Positions 1 through 10,020 of a DNA stretch of 49,221 bases are shown here, piece after piece. Source of the DNA: Candidatus Aerophobota bacterium (GTDB taxonomy: Bacteria > Aerophobota > Aerophobia > Aerophobales > JAGGXI01); the NCBI GenBank assembly GCA_021163155.1, contig JAGGXI010000072.1, positions 1-49,221 on the forward strand, read 5' to 3'. Under the pieces are notes generated by a model. It saw only the letters and a list, made by a program, of their open reading frames with translations, did not search any database and was not told the DNA's origin. Position numbers and translations under genes: made by a program. Each line of letters begins with the position of its first letter. Positions within the stretch are counted from its first letter, which is position 1.

Positions 1-122
1 GAAATCTGTATAATTTTAAGATTAATCTTTCTGTTATTCATATAGATCATTATCAATCCAAATATTATGGATTTAAAGGTATCCTAAGAATTTAATAAGA
101 TGAGTTTCCTGCAAAAGTTGGT

Positions 123-161
123 TGTCAAGAATATTTCAGGACTTTTCTCCTCCGTCGCTGT
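123..161. repeat. Dispersed repeat A, left copy
   Basis: This 39-base segment matches 49080-49118 at 35 of 39 positions, and all four differences are transitions. The two copies have the same orientation and the same order relative to repeat B. Read on the minus strand, the copy ends in TTGACA, which in the right copy is the -35 box of a good promoter. No similarly placed -10 box is visible in this left copy. Confidence 0.75.
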
Positions 162-173
162 TTAAGAGTAAAT

Positions 174-340
174 GGGATGATGGGTTGATGGGATAAAACT
201 TTTTAGTACTATTTTTTATAACTCCTTCATCTTTTCTCTTACTCCCCATTTACTTATTTCCCTTATTTACTTATTTACTTATTTACTTATTTTCCTTATT
301 TACCCCTCTACTCATTCACCCTTCTACTCATCTACTCAAA
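174..340. repeat. TGATGGG hairpin array, copy 1
   Basis: The left arm (about 174-193) is made of GGGATGATGGGTTGATGGG-like words. The right arm (about 241-340) is made of TTACTTATTT, CTCATTCACCC and CTACTCATCTACTC words, roughly the reverse complement. The right arm contains a clean TTATTTAC tandem repeat. Two more arrays of the same design lie at 421-518 and 15958-16072. There are no conserved unit-and-spacer lengths, so this is not CRISPR. Confidence 0.6.
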
Positions 341-341
341 T

Positions 342-398
342 CTATAATGCTCCTTCGGGGGAAAGTACCTCGATAGCCATATAAATCTCAAACTAATA
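342..398. repeat. Dispersed repeat B, left copy
   Basis: This segment matches 49166-49221 at about 51 of 57 positions with one single-base gap. The best conserved core, read on the minus strand, is ATGGCTATCGAGGTACTTTC. In this copy it would open a 12-codon frame (MAIEVLSPEGAL) before a TAG; the single-base difference puts the right copy in a different frame. That argues for a non-coding repeat or decayed element over a short gene. Confidence 0.75.
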
Positions 399-420
399 CT
401 TTCTTATATGATCAAGAGAA

Positions 421-518
421 ATGGGTTGATGGGAAAATGGGTTGATGAGTTGATGGGTGAGGGTGTTATTATCTATTCTTTTCCTCATTTACCCATTTAT
501 TCATTTACTCATCTACTT
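421..518. repeat. TGATGGG hairpin array, copy 2
   Basis: The left arm (421-466) repeats ATGGGTTGATGGG words and the right arm (484-518) repeats CATTTACCC and CATTTACTCATCTAC words. The two arms are approximate reverse complements and could fold into an imperfect long stem. The array ends about 15 bases from the ruvC stop codon, so it would be at the 3' end of the ftsH-ruvC transcript. Confidence 0.6.
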
Positions 519-532
519 GAATTATAAAAAGG

Positions 533-1036
533 TTAGTTATTAGGCAAGAAATTTTCTTCGTATTTTTTAATTTTTCGAGAGTAACAGTGGCAAAGAGCCA
601 CAGCAAGAGCATCAGCAGCATCATCAGGATGAGGAATTTGATGTAAACAGAGCAGTTTTTTAATCATAAACTGAACTTGACTCTTCCCTGCTCTTCCATT
701 ATCAGTTACAGCTTGCTTTATCTCAAGAGGAGTATAACTAAAAATCTTCGCTCCTTTATAAGATGCAGCTAAAATAATTACTCCCCGAGCCTGTCCTATA
801 GAAAGGACAGTCTTACTATTTTTATTAAAAAAAATATCTTCAATGGCTACTTCTTCAGGATGATATTCTTTAATAATATTAATTATTCCCTCATAAATAA
901 TTCTCAATCGATTAGACATTTGGTTATGAGCAGAAGTACGAATACAGCCATATTTTATTACCTGAGGAATCCTTTTTATCTCAAGCAATCCATACCCTGT
1001 AATAGCTGTTCCTGGGTCTATTCCCAAGACAAGCAT
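533..1036 (-). CDS. ruvC: Crossover junction endodeoxyribonuclease RuvC
   Basis: Holliday-junction resolvase that, with RuvAB, cuts recombination intermediates symmetrically. The 167 residues are the usual family length. The RNase H-like acidic residues are visible: D7 in the N-terminal GIDPG motif, E66 in VAIEDIFF, and D139 and D142 in PDDAADA. The start is ATG with an AAGGA ribosome site about nine bases upstream, inside the end of ftsH. The gap to ftsH is three bases, so they are probably co-transcribed. ruvA and ruvB are not in the window, so the usual ruvCAB cluster is broken here. Confidence 0.96.
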   Translation of the reverse strand: MLVLGIDPGTAITGYGLLEIKRIPQVIKYGCIRTSAHNQMSNRLRIIYEGIINIIKEYHPEEVAIEDIFFNKNSKTVLSIGQARGVIILAASYKGAKIFSYTPLEIKQAVTDNGRAGKSQVQFMIKKLLCLHQIPHPDDAADALAVALCHCYSRKIKKYEENFLPNN

Positions 1037-1039
1037 TGG

Positions 1040-2908
1040 TTAATTTCCTTTATCTAATTTTAAAAAAGGATCTTCTCTGGTTATTTTTTTACCTAAAACT
1101 TTCTCTATATCTTCTTTTTCCAAAACTTCCTTCTTCTCTAAAAGTTCAGCTAATTTTATTAATTTGTCCTTATTTTCTCTTAATATCTTTAGTGCTCTAT
1201 CATAACAATTTTGAATTATTCGATGTATCTCTTTATCGATATCGAAAGCTAATTCTTCACTATAATTTTTCTCCTTAAGAAAATCCCTTCCCAAAAAAAC
1301 TTCATTATTCCCTGCACCTAAGGTTACCGGGCCAAGCTTATCACTCATCCCATAATCACAAATCATTTTCCTCGCAAGATGAGTAGCCTGTTGAAGATCA
1401 TTTTGGGCTCCACTACTCACTTCTTTAAACATAATCTCCTCACTGGCGCGTCCTGCAAGAAGAACAATAATTTTGTCTATCAGCTCTGATTTAGTAGCTA
1501 AATATTTGTCTTCCATCGGGAGTTGCAAAGTATATCCTAGAGCGATTGAACCCCGGGGGATGACAGACACTTTATGAATAGGATCAGCAAAGGGAAGATA
1601 ATTTCCTACTAAAGTATGACCACTTTCATGATAAGCAATAATTTTCTTCTCTTTTTTTCGCATAACCCTTGACCTTCTCTCCGGACCGGCTATCACTCTA
1701 TCAATAGCTTCTTCAAATTCTTCCATTCCGGTTTTATCCTTATTCTTACGTGCCGCCAATAAAGAAGCCTCATTAACTAAATTCTCTATATCTGAGCCTA
1801 CAAAACCAGGAGTCCTTCGAGCAAGAACTTTGATATCTACTTCACTAGTTACCGGTTTATCTTTTACATAAAGAGCTAAAATCTCCTCTCTTTCTTTTAA
1901 ATCAGGTATGTTTACAGTGATACGACGGTCAAATCTTCCTGGCCGGAGAAGAGCACTATCTAAAACATCGGGCCGATTAGTTGCTCCTATAATTATAACT
2001 CCCTCACGGGTGTTAAAACCATCCAATTCCACTAAAAGCTGATTTAAAGTCTGCTCTTTTTCATCATGTCCTCCTCCTATGCCAGCAAATCTCTGTCTTC
2101 CTACAGCATCCAACTCATCAATAAAGATAATGCAGGGCGCACTTCTTTTTCCCTGCTCAAATAAATCCCTTACCCGAGAAGCCCCCACTCCTACAAACAT
2201 CTCCACAAAATCAGAACCACTAATACTAAAGAAGGGAACGCCTGCCTCGCCAGCTACTGCCTTTGCTAAAAGAGTTTTACCGCATCCGGGAGGACCCACT
2301 AAAAGTATTCCCTTGGGAATTTTTGCCCCTAATCTCTGAAATCTTTGGGGATTTTTTAAGAAATCGATTATTTCATTTAATTCCTCTTTGGCTTCATTCA
2401 CTCCCGCTACATTCTTAAAAGTTATCTTGACTTTTCCTTTAGAGGATAACTTAGCTCTACTTTTACCAAAAGAAAAGGCTTGATTCCCTCCTCTACCCAT
2501 TTGTCTAACGATATACATCCAAATTCCGACAAAAATTAAAATGGGGAGGAAAGTTCCCAGTAAATTAGTTAACCAGGGAGAGGATTTTTGATGAACCTCA
2601 ATTTCAACTCCATTTTTTCGTAGTATTTTTATCAATTCAGGGTCATTAGGAGTAAAGGTTTTAAATAAAGTAGTTTCATTTATCTTTCCACTTATAAAAT
2701 TTTCCTTTATAGTAACCTTTTTAATCTGATGATTTTCTACCATCCTTAAAAACTGGGTATAGGTAATTTCTGTTTCTCTTATCCCAGTATTAAGATGGAG
2801 AAAGTTGAAAAAGGAAATTATAATTATAAATATTATAAGAAGAAGAAAGAGATCCTTCCCAAACTTATTTTTCATAAAAAAATAATTTTTATTTTTTTTA
2901 TTTTTCAA
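1040..2908 (-). CDS. ftsH: ATP-dependent zinc metalloprotease FtsH
   Basis: Membrane-anchored AAA+ protease that degrades misassembled membrane proteins and selected regulators. Transmembrane helices are at about residues 19-37 and 114-136. The Walker A motif GPPGCGKT is at 205-212, Walker B (IIFIDE) at about 260-265, and the zinc ligands are in HESGH at 427-431, where HEAGH is the commoner form. The length of 622 residues is normal. The start is TTG at 2908: a GAGG site sits five bases upstream, whereas the ATG at codon 12 has only an A/T run before it. A possible promoter is at 3065-3092. Confidence 0.97.
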   Translation of the reverse strand: MKNKKNKNYFFMKNKFGKDLFLLLIIFIIIISFFNFLHLNTGIRETEITYTQFLRMVENHQIKKVTIKENFISGKINETTLFKTFTPNDPELIKILRKNGVEIEVHQKSSPWLTNLLGTFLPILIFVGIWMYIVRQMGRGGNQAFSFGKSRAKLSSKGKVKITFKNVAGVNEAKEELNEIIDFLKNPQRFQRLGAKIPKGILLVGPPGCGKTLLAKAVAGEAGVPFFSISGSDFVEMFVGVGASRVRDLFEQGKRSAPCIIFIDELDAVGRQRFAGIGGGHDEKEQTLNQLLVELDGFNTREGVIIIGATNRPDVLDSALLRPGRFDRRITVNIPDLKEREEILALYVKDKPVTSEVDIKVLARRTPGFVGSDIENLVNEASLLAARKNKDKTGMEEFEEAIDRVIAGPERRSRVMRKKEKKIIAYHESGHTLVGNYLPFADPIHKVSVIPRGSIALGYTLQLPMEDKYLATKSELIDKIIVLLAGRASEEIMFKEVSSGAQNDLQQATHLARKMICDYGMSDKLGPVTLGAGNNEVFLGRDFLKEKNYSEELAFDIDKEIHRIIQNCYDRALKILRENKDKLIKLAELLEKKEVLEKEDIEKVLGKKITREDPFLKLDKGN

Positions 2909-3019
2909 TTTTTCCTCTATATAAGTTAATTTCTATAAAATTTAAATTTTCTATTTAAATCGTCTTTGCTAAACCTTAAACAACATCTAATTACCAAAAT
3001 AAAGCCTGTTTTGAATTTT

Positions 3020-3050
3020 GATATTAAAATTTAGTATTTCGCCTTTTTTA
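3020..3050. repeat. 31-base dispersed repeat C, copy 1
   Basis: This segment matches 26074-26104 in the same orientation at 29 of 31 positions (core GATATTAAAATTTA). It lies in the eno-ftsH gap. The second copy is in the rplN-rplX gap inside the ribosomal-protein cluster. I do not recognise its origin. Confidence 0.65.
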
Positions 3051-3064
3051 GAAAATCTTACCTA

Positions 3065-3092
3065 ATTTTAGCATAAATATAAAAGAATACAA
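3065..3092 (-). promoter_or_regulatory. Possible sigma-70 promoter for ftsH-ruvC
   Basis: On the minus strand TTGTAT (3092-3087) and TAAAAT (3070-3065) are separated by 16 bases, directly after the eno stop codon. It would give a leader of about 150 bases for ftsH. The -35 box is imperfect and the region is very A/T-rich, so chance occurrence is possible. Confidence 0.35.
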
Positions 3093-3095
3093 GCC

Positions 3096-4729
<1,634 letters not shown>

Positions 4730-4737
<8 letters not shown>

Positions 4738-5227
4738 ATAAAATTCCCCCTTTTATTTGACTCTTTCCTTTAGCAAGTTCATCCTTGTATCTCTTTATTT
4801 TATTTTCTATCTTTGGAGAAGAAAGAGAGAGTATTTGAATAGCCAAAATAGCTGCATTCTTTGCTCCTGCTGCCCCTATAGCCATGCAAGCTACAGGTAC
4901 CCCAGCAGGCATTTGTACTGTAGAATATAAAGCATCCACACCCTGCAAAGGTGAAGAATTTAAAGGAACAGCAATTACGGGAAGAGTTGTATTGGCAGCA
5001 ATTGCTCCTGCTAAATGAGCCGCTCCTCCCGCTCCAGCGATAACAACCTTGATTCCTCTTTCTCTAAGACTCTTTGCATATTTTAAAGTAAAATCTGGCA
5101 TTCGATGAGCTGATAAAACCTTTATTTCATAAGGAATATCAAATTTATCCAGCATCTTCAAACAATTTTCCATTATAGAATAATCAGATTGACTTCCCAT
5201 CGTTACACTTACTTGAGGTATAACCAC
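4730..5227 (-). CDS. purE: N5-carboxyaminoimidazole ribonucleotide mutase PurE
   Basis: Catalyses the mutase (class I) step that makes CAIR in purine synthesis. Motifs are GSQSDYSIMENC near the N-terminus, SAHRMPD (class I enzymes usually have SAHRTPD), and AGAGGAAHLAGAIAANT, followed by a PLQGVDALYSTVQMPAGVPVA segment. The 165 residues fit class I. The start is GTG with AAGGAG six bases upstream. purK, needed to supply the N5-carboxy substrate, is not adjacent. The closest gene pair is the cyclophilin-like gene and eno downstream, an uncommon neighbourhood for purE. Confidence 0.95.
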
Positions 5228-5396
5228 TAAAATCTCCTTCTTAATAATTCAGAATTGAGAAATAAAAAAATATGATGAACCTCTCTTACTTTTCACTTCT
5301 TCGCAGGCTCTGAGCCTTGCAGCTACCGTCTCACTTCTCACTTTTATTTTCCCTTTAATCCTGCTTTTTTGCCTCTTGCCTCTTACTTCTTACTTC

Positions 5397-7709
5397 TTAG
5401 GGAATATCCTTCGGCAGCAAAGTATCCAAGACTTCAATGGATTTTTTTATCTTAGTTTGATAATAGGGAGTATCAATTACTGTTATTTCATTATTACAAA
5501 GTATAATATTCCCTTTATCTGATAAAAAACGGCGAACAATAGGAATGATATCCGAAGTTTCTACATGCTTTAACTTGTAGGTTCTTCTTTCTTTCCATCT
5601 GTTAAACTTATCTATAGCAAGAATTTTTTGTTTAATTCTCTTTAAAGGATAGGAAGCTTCCTGAAGTACAAATTCGTTTTTCTCTTCATCTTTACTCAAA
5701 ACCTTAGCCTCGAAAGATTTAAGTTCTCCTATTATCTCTATGATTTGGGAAAGAGGAGCATATTTTAAATGAATAATCTCCTCTCTCTTCTCTTTTTCAA
5801 AATTATCAAAACAAGTTAACTTCTCTTTAATTAAAGCCAAATGATAAGAAGAATCCTTCGCAAAAATAGAATTCTCTTCCTCATCAACTTTAACTTCTCC
5901 TTTATCAGACAAAAAAGGAATTATCTTTTTAGACAAAGGAGCAGCAAAACAGTATTTTGCTTGATAACTCATCTCCTCAGGTTGATATATATCAAATTTT
6001 TTAATATTTTTCTTTACTTCATCCAGATGCCATTTCAGAGCGATAACCACCAGAGCATTTCTGTCAGCATCTACCTTTATAGTAGCCTTATTACAAAGAA
6101 CAGAAGAGAGTGTCTTCTTAAACTCTTCTGATGAATAAAGTATATCAGCTTTTACATATTTTAAGAAAAATACTTCGCTCTTTTTTTGGGAGTTAAAATC
6201 ATCCAATTTTGCTATTTTCTCAGCTATTTTCTGAATCACCCAGTTATTATCTACCACCATTAACCTGTTCTTTTTTATATAAATATTTCCCCGAGGGGAG
6301 AGAATTTTTTTTAAAAGAGGGGTAATAAATTCACCTCTTTGAATATACTTTAAAGAAAAGCTCTTTCTTTGTAACTTTTGATTATGTTTTTCAAGAGAGG
6401 CTAAAGCTTCCTTTATTCTCATTAATTGATATGCTCCATCCTCTATTATTAAATTATACTTTTCCTTATTCATACGGATATTTCCTTTTGAAGAAAGCAA
6501 AGGAGAAAGAGCTTCTTTTGCTTCTTCAAGAGAAGAATATCTCAGGGGAAAGACTTTTTCTCTTCTTTGCTCTTTAAAAGTACCCATCCTGCTTAACATC
6601 TTCTGGATTACCTCTACTTTATCTTCAGAATCCCTTACTAAAATTGAATTAGAAGGAGCCTCTTTGGGATTTATCTCCATTGTTCCCTGAGAAGAAATAA
6701 TCCCTTTGATTTGATTAGCCATCTCTTCTGCAATAGCATATCTAAAGGAAAAAACTTTCTTACATCTTCCCTTTATCTCCCTCGGTTTAAGTATATGAGG
6801 AGTCACTGTTATAAGAAGGTTTTTTGTCGATGTTGCCGTCTTCTTACTCTTAAAAATATCACCTATAATAGGAAGGTCGGAAAGAATAGGAAGACCTTTT
6901 TCTGTCTTTTCTTTCTTCTTTATTACCAACCCTCCAATAATGATAGGCTCGTCACTCCTTACAGTGATGTTGGTAGGGGATACCTGACGAGAAAAAACAG
7001 GACGCTCTGTCCCAAATTCTTCAGTACTGTAATCACTCACTACAGGGATAATAGACATTTGAACATATTCTTTCCCTATAATTTTAGGAAGCACTTGAAG
7101 AACTATTCCTACGGTGACATAAGTATACTCTTTAGTCTCTTCACTTATTCCCGCTTCTGTTGTAGTAGTGACCTTGGAAAGATAAGAAACATCTTCAACA
7201 TTATAAATGCCGGCTACCTCTCCACTTATGGTGGTTACCCGAGGTTCTGAGAGAACTTTTGCTTCCCCTTTAGAGACAAGCATATTTAAAAGAGCCTGGA
7301 ATTCTTCCTCTCCGCTTACTAATCTATAGAAATTAAAACTGAAGCCACCTATACTTTTATTTCCTATTTCTGTAAGCGTCTTAGGGCCGTACTCCAAAAT
7401 AGTTCCCTCACCTTCAGTTCCTTTAGGAGTTTCGATGCCTGTTTTCCTCTCTATATATGCACCAAAATTCTGAGCGCCACTTTTTGTAAGCTCTAATACT
7501 CTTGCCTTAATTTGAATCTGTCTTGTCTCTAAAGGAAATTGAGGGATCATCTTCTCTATCTCTTTTAATTTCTCCCTGGGAGCTCTTACCGTAATTCTTC
7601 CCGTAGAAGTATCCACCATAATGGAGGGTTCTGCAAAAACTTTAAAATTAAAGAAAGAAAAAAAAATCATTATTAAGAAAAGTACCCCTACTATTTTAAT
7701 TTTTCTCAT
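5397..7709 (-). CDS. Pilus secretin, C-terminal half, with seven N1-like repeats after the secretin domain
   Basis: 770 residues. A signal peptide (about 1-26, cut near VFA) is followed by half an N1-like unit at 29-58 (strand pair IMVDTSTGRITV plus helix), then the outer-membrane secretin domain at about 60-308. That domain starts with RQIQIKARVLELT, passes through VGIVLQVLPKI and the GGLVIKKKEKTEKGLPILSDLPIIG segment, and ends with NLLITVTPHIL. In known secretins the protein ends about there. Here residues 319-764 add seven N1/NolW-like units, starting near 319, 386, 450, 513, 585, 646 and 710, each strand-helix-strand-helix with a SxKGxI turn. It follows pilMNOP and the 605-residue partner, so it is best seen as the pore-forming part of a type IV pilus or related PilQ. 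The role of the C-terminal array is unknown. Confidence 0.85.
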   Translation of the reverse strand: MRKIKIVGVLFLIMIFFSFFNFKVFAEPSIMVDTSTGRITVRAPREKLKEIEKMIPQFPLETRQIQIKARVLELTKSGAQNFGAYIERKTGIETPKGTEGEGTILEYGPKTLTEIGNKSIGGFSFNFYRLVSGEEEFQALLNMLVSKGEAKVLSEPRVTTISGEVAGIYNVEDVSYLSKVTTTTEAGISEETKEYTYVTVGIVLQVLPKIIGKEYVQMSIIPVVSDYSTEEFGTERPVFSRQVSPTNITVRSDEPIIIGGLVIKKKEKTEKGLPILSDLPIIGDIFKSKKTATSTKNLLITVTPHILKPREIKGRCKKVFSFRYAIAEEMANQIKGIISSQGTMEINPKEAPSNSILVRDSEDKVEVIQKMLSRMGTFKEQRREKVFPLRYSSLEEAKEALSPLLSSKGNIRMNKEKYNLIIEDGAYQLMRIKEALASLEKHNQKLQRKSFSLKYIQRGEFITPLLKKILSPRGNIYIKKNRLMVVDNNWVIQKIAEKIAKLDDFNSQKKSEVFFLKYVKADILYSSEEFKKTLSSVLCNKATIKVDADRNALVVIALKWHLDEVKKNIKKFDIYQPEEMSYQAKYCFAAPLSKKIIPFLSDKGEVKVDEEENSIFAKDSSYHLALIKEKLTCFDNFEKEKREEIIHLKYAPLSQIIEIIGELKSFEAKVLSKDEEKNEFVLQEASYPLKRIKQKILAIDKFNRWKERRTYKLKHVETSDIIPIVRRFLSDKGNIILCNNEITVIDTPYYQTKIKKSIEVLDTLLPKDIP

Positions 7710-7770
7710 TTTTCTCCCTCTAATACTGTTTTTTCTCTTTTTTGTTTTTTCCCCTTTAATCCTCTAATCC

Positions 7771-9588
7771 TTACTTTCCGGGCCCTATTGTCCCTAAATT
7801 AATGTTTGGTGAAGGGACACTCATATTCATCCATTGACCTTTTTTCTCTGTTAATTCCATTCCTTTTATATTTTCAGGTTTCACTCCAATCATATTGGCT
7901 ATAGTAATAGCTATATTATCCAGGGAACCTTCTTCAATATAAAATGTTTTGGTGGTTATCTCTTCTCCCATAGAAGAGCTATTCAGTTTTGAAATTTCCT
8001 TATTTATTTTAGGAATATTCCTTTTTAAATCAGTTATATAAATTGTATTTCTGTTTTCATAAAGTCTATTATTCTTAGGGGAACTATTCTTTTCTTGAGA
8101 TTTAAATTTAACTTCTTCTTTGCTCTCATCTTGAGGAATGATAATATAATCTTCCTCAACATTTTTCTTTTTCTCTTCAACATCTTTAACTTGAGGTAAA
8201 GATATTTTCCCGTATTCGCTAATTACATTTCGAAGAAAATATTCAGCCTCCCTGGCAGTCAAATATTCCAAAGTGTATCCCTTTGTAGTTAACTGAGAGC
8301 TTAAAACATCTACCTTATTAATTAATTCATCAACCTTTTTTAAATACTTTTCTACATCTGAAACTACAATAGTATCTGTCTTTTCATCTATCTCCACCTT
8401 ACCTTTATCCGAGAGAAGCTCCTCTATTTCTCTTGCTGTTTGAGAGAGGGGAGCAAACTTTATTCTATAAGTTTTCCTCTGGGGTTTAAAAGAATCCATC
8501 TCTCCAACAATTTTCTTTATTTTCTCTAAATTATAAGAAAAATCCTTTACTATAAGAAAAGACCTCTCCTTATCCTCCTTTAATTCTCCATAAGAGGATA
8601 GTCTCTCTTTAATAGAGGAGGACACTCTCTTTATTTGGGCATACTTTATCTGAAAATCCTCTTCCTTCATTTGCATCTGGGGATTATCTATACTTAAGAT
8701 AAAATCCTTTATTCTCTTTAAGTTATAAGAGGAGTCTGTAACTATAAGCTCATTTTTATCTTTGTTCACACTTATCTTTCCTTTAGAGCTAAGATAAGAG
8801 GGGATAAGCCTGGAAACTTCATCTGCTAAAGCAAATTTAAGGGAGAAAATTTTTAAAGTTGCCTTAAATACATCCAGAGAGGGGATAAAAGAGGATATCT
8901 CCTTCATTTTACAAGCAACATCTCTTACAAGAAGAGAATTGGCTAAAGAATTAACCTCAATTCCCCCTGTTTCACTTAAATAACTCTTTAAAATAGAGGC
9001 AGCTTTTTCAGCCTCAATAAAATTTAAGGAAAAGTTTTTTTCTCGCATCTGCCTTGCAGGCTCATCTATCTTTAAGATAGCATCCTCTATATTTTTAAAA
9101 TTCTCCTTAATATCGGTAACTATTAAAATATTTGTCTCCTCATTCACCTTAAGAATTCCCTTAGGAGAGAGAAATGATTTAATAGAAGATGCCTGTTCAG
9201 TAGCCAAAGCATACTTTAAGGGGAAATCCTTTGTGAGAAGAGAAACTTTTGCCTTGACCACCTTTATAACATTGTTATCTACTATCTGGTAATCGCAATC
9301 ACTTCCCTTAAGAATGATTTGAAGAGCTTTTAATGCAGGAATGGGCCTGGGGAAACTCGCTGTTACTTTTCCTTCTACATCAGGACCTATAATCATATTT
9401 AAACCTGTTTTAAGAGATATAGCATGTAGAGCATCTCTTAAATTAATATCTGTAAAATTTAAAAAGATATCTTCACTCTGATAAGATATCTTACTGATAT
9501 TGGGGGAGGAACCAAAACAAGAAGAATCTAAAGTAATTATTCCTACCAGTAATCCTAAAAATATCCATACTTTTATTACCTTCATCAT
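7771..9588 (-). CDS. Pilus secretin, N-terminal half: STN domain plus N1-like array
   Basis: 605 residues with an N-terminal signal sequence (hydrophobic 8-20). C24 follows DSS, a poor lipobox. Residues 38-112 are a secretin/TonB short N-terminal (STN, N0) domain. N1-like units start near 120, 185, 246, 311, 373 and 437; the sixth has a charged insertion at about 465-508. Residues 546-605 supply only the first strand and helix of a seventh unit and then stop in a Gly/Pro/Asn-rich tail. There is no secretin domain. The missing second half of that unit begins the next gene, 61 bases downstream. It starts directly after the pilP stop codon. I infer that it forms the periplasmic rings of a two-gene PilQ. 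Confidence 0.82.
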   Translation of the reverse strand: MMKVIKVWIFLGLLVGIITLDSSCFGSSPNISKISYQSEDIFLNFTDINLRDALHAISLKTGLNMIIGPDVEGKVTASFPRPIPALKALQIILKGSDCDYQIVDNNVIKVVKAKVSLLTKDFPLKYALATEQASSIKSFLSPKGILKVNEETNILIVTDIKENFKNIEDAILKIDEPARQMREKNFSLNFIEAEKAASILKSYLSETGGIEVNSLANSLLVRDVACKMKEISSFIPSLDVFKATLKIFSLKFALADEVSRLIPSYLSSKGKISVNKDKNELIVTDSSYNLKRIKDFILSIDNPQMQMKEEDFQIKYAQIKRVSSSIKERLSSYGELKEDKERSFLIVKDFSYNLEKIKKIVGEMDSFKPQRKTYRIKFAPLSQTAREIEELLSDKGKVEIDEKTDTIVVSDVEKYLKKVDELINKVDVLSSQLTTKGYTLEYLTAREAEYFLRNVISEYGKISLPQVKDVEEKKKNVEEDYIIIPQDESKEEVKFKSQEKNSSPKNNRLYENRNTIYITDLKRNIPKINKEISKLNSSSMGEEITTKTFYIEEGSLDNIAITIANMIGVKPENIKGMELTEKKGQWMNMSVPSPNINLGTIGPGK

Positions 9589-10020
9589 CTATCTCCCTAT
9601 TTTTAATTTAATCACCCCATCTTTTCCTATTAAAATGACTTCTCCTGTATCCCTTTTAATCTCAGATATTACAAAATTCTTTATAATATCTCCTCTTTTC
9701 ACAATCCATATCTTCTTTTCCTCTTGAATAATGGCAAGTATTCCTTTCTCATCTCCCACCAAACCCACTAACTTATATTTTGAATTTAGTAATATTTTAG
9801 GAGAAACTGCTAACTTATTAGGTTTAGAAGATTTATAGACTCTCTTTTTGCTTAATAGAGATACGAAAGGGTCTCTTCTCTCTTCACTTTTATATTGAAA
9901 AAAGGACGAGGAAAAATTTGTCCCTTTATCTACCTCTTTTTCTTCTTTTGCCAGAGAAATATTAATATTAAAAGAAGAGATAAGGATTATCTCTAAAATC
10001 ACCAAAAAAATATATCTCAT
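9589..10020 (-). CDS. pilP: PilP-like pilus assembly protein
   Basis: 143 residues with a signal peptide (1-24, ending SLAKEE) and a single domain carrying the PilP hallmark RRDPF at residues 48-52, then beta-rich segments such as YKLVGLVGDEKGILAII and WIVKRGDII. PilP links the inner-membrane PilN/PilO pair to the secretin in the periplasm. No lipobox cysteine is visible, unlike many PilP lipoproteins. The start codon overlaps the pilO stop by four bases, and the stop abuts the start of the secretin N-terminal half, so the stoichiometry of the two is probably coupled. Confidence 0.85.
   Translation of the reverse strand: MRYIFLVILEIILISSFNINISLAKEEKEVDKGTNFSSSFFQYKSEERRDPFVSLLSKKRVYKSSKPNKLAVSPKILLNSKYKLVGLVGDEKGILAIIQEEKKIWIVKRGDIIKNFVISEIKRDTGEVILIGKDGVIKLKIGR

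Larger units (their letters stand above)
1..532. other. Gene-free repeat region downstream of ruvC
   Basis: I see no credible gene here. The stretch holds two hairpin-like arrays built from TGATGGG-type words and their complements (174-340 and 421-518), a period-8 tandem run of TTATTTAC around 260-300, and two segments (123-161 and 342-398) that recur in the same order at the right-hand end of the window. It lies downstream of ruvC in the direction of transcription. I found no convincing terminator with a stable stem and a U-run. Confidence 0.7.

Noticed and set aside
250-345. Repeated TTACTTATTT and CTACTCATC words as a CRISPR array
   Set aside because: There are no unit-length repeats separated by unique spacers of constant length, and no cas genes are near. 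It is a tandem and inverted microsatellite-like array.
2079-2339. Plus-strand frames inside ftsH, ppdK, rpoBC, rpoA and other genes
   Set aside because: Each lies opposite a recognised conserved gene, lacks a ribosome site and has no recognisable motif. They are antisense shadows.
7710-7770. The two secretin genes as one gene broken by a sequencing error
   Set aside because: The second gene has a clear signal peptide, its own GAGGGAG ribosome site and a 61-base spacer, which an error would not create.
9517-9588. The 605-residue secretin partner as a lipoprotein with C24
   Set aside because: The residues before C24 are D-S-S, which do not match a lipobox. An ordinary signal peptide is at least as likely.
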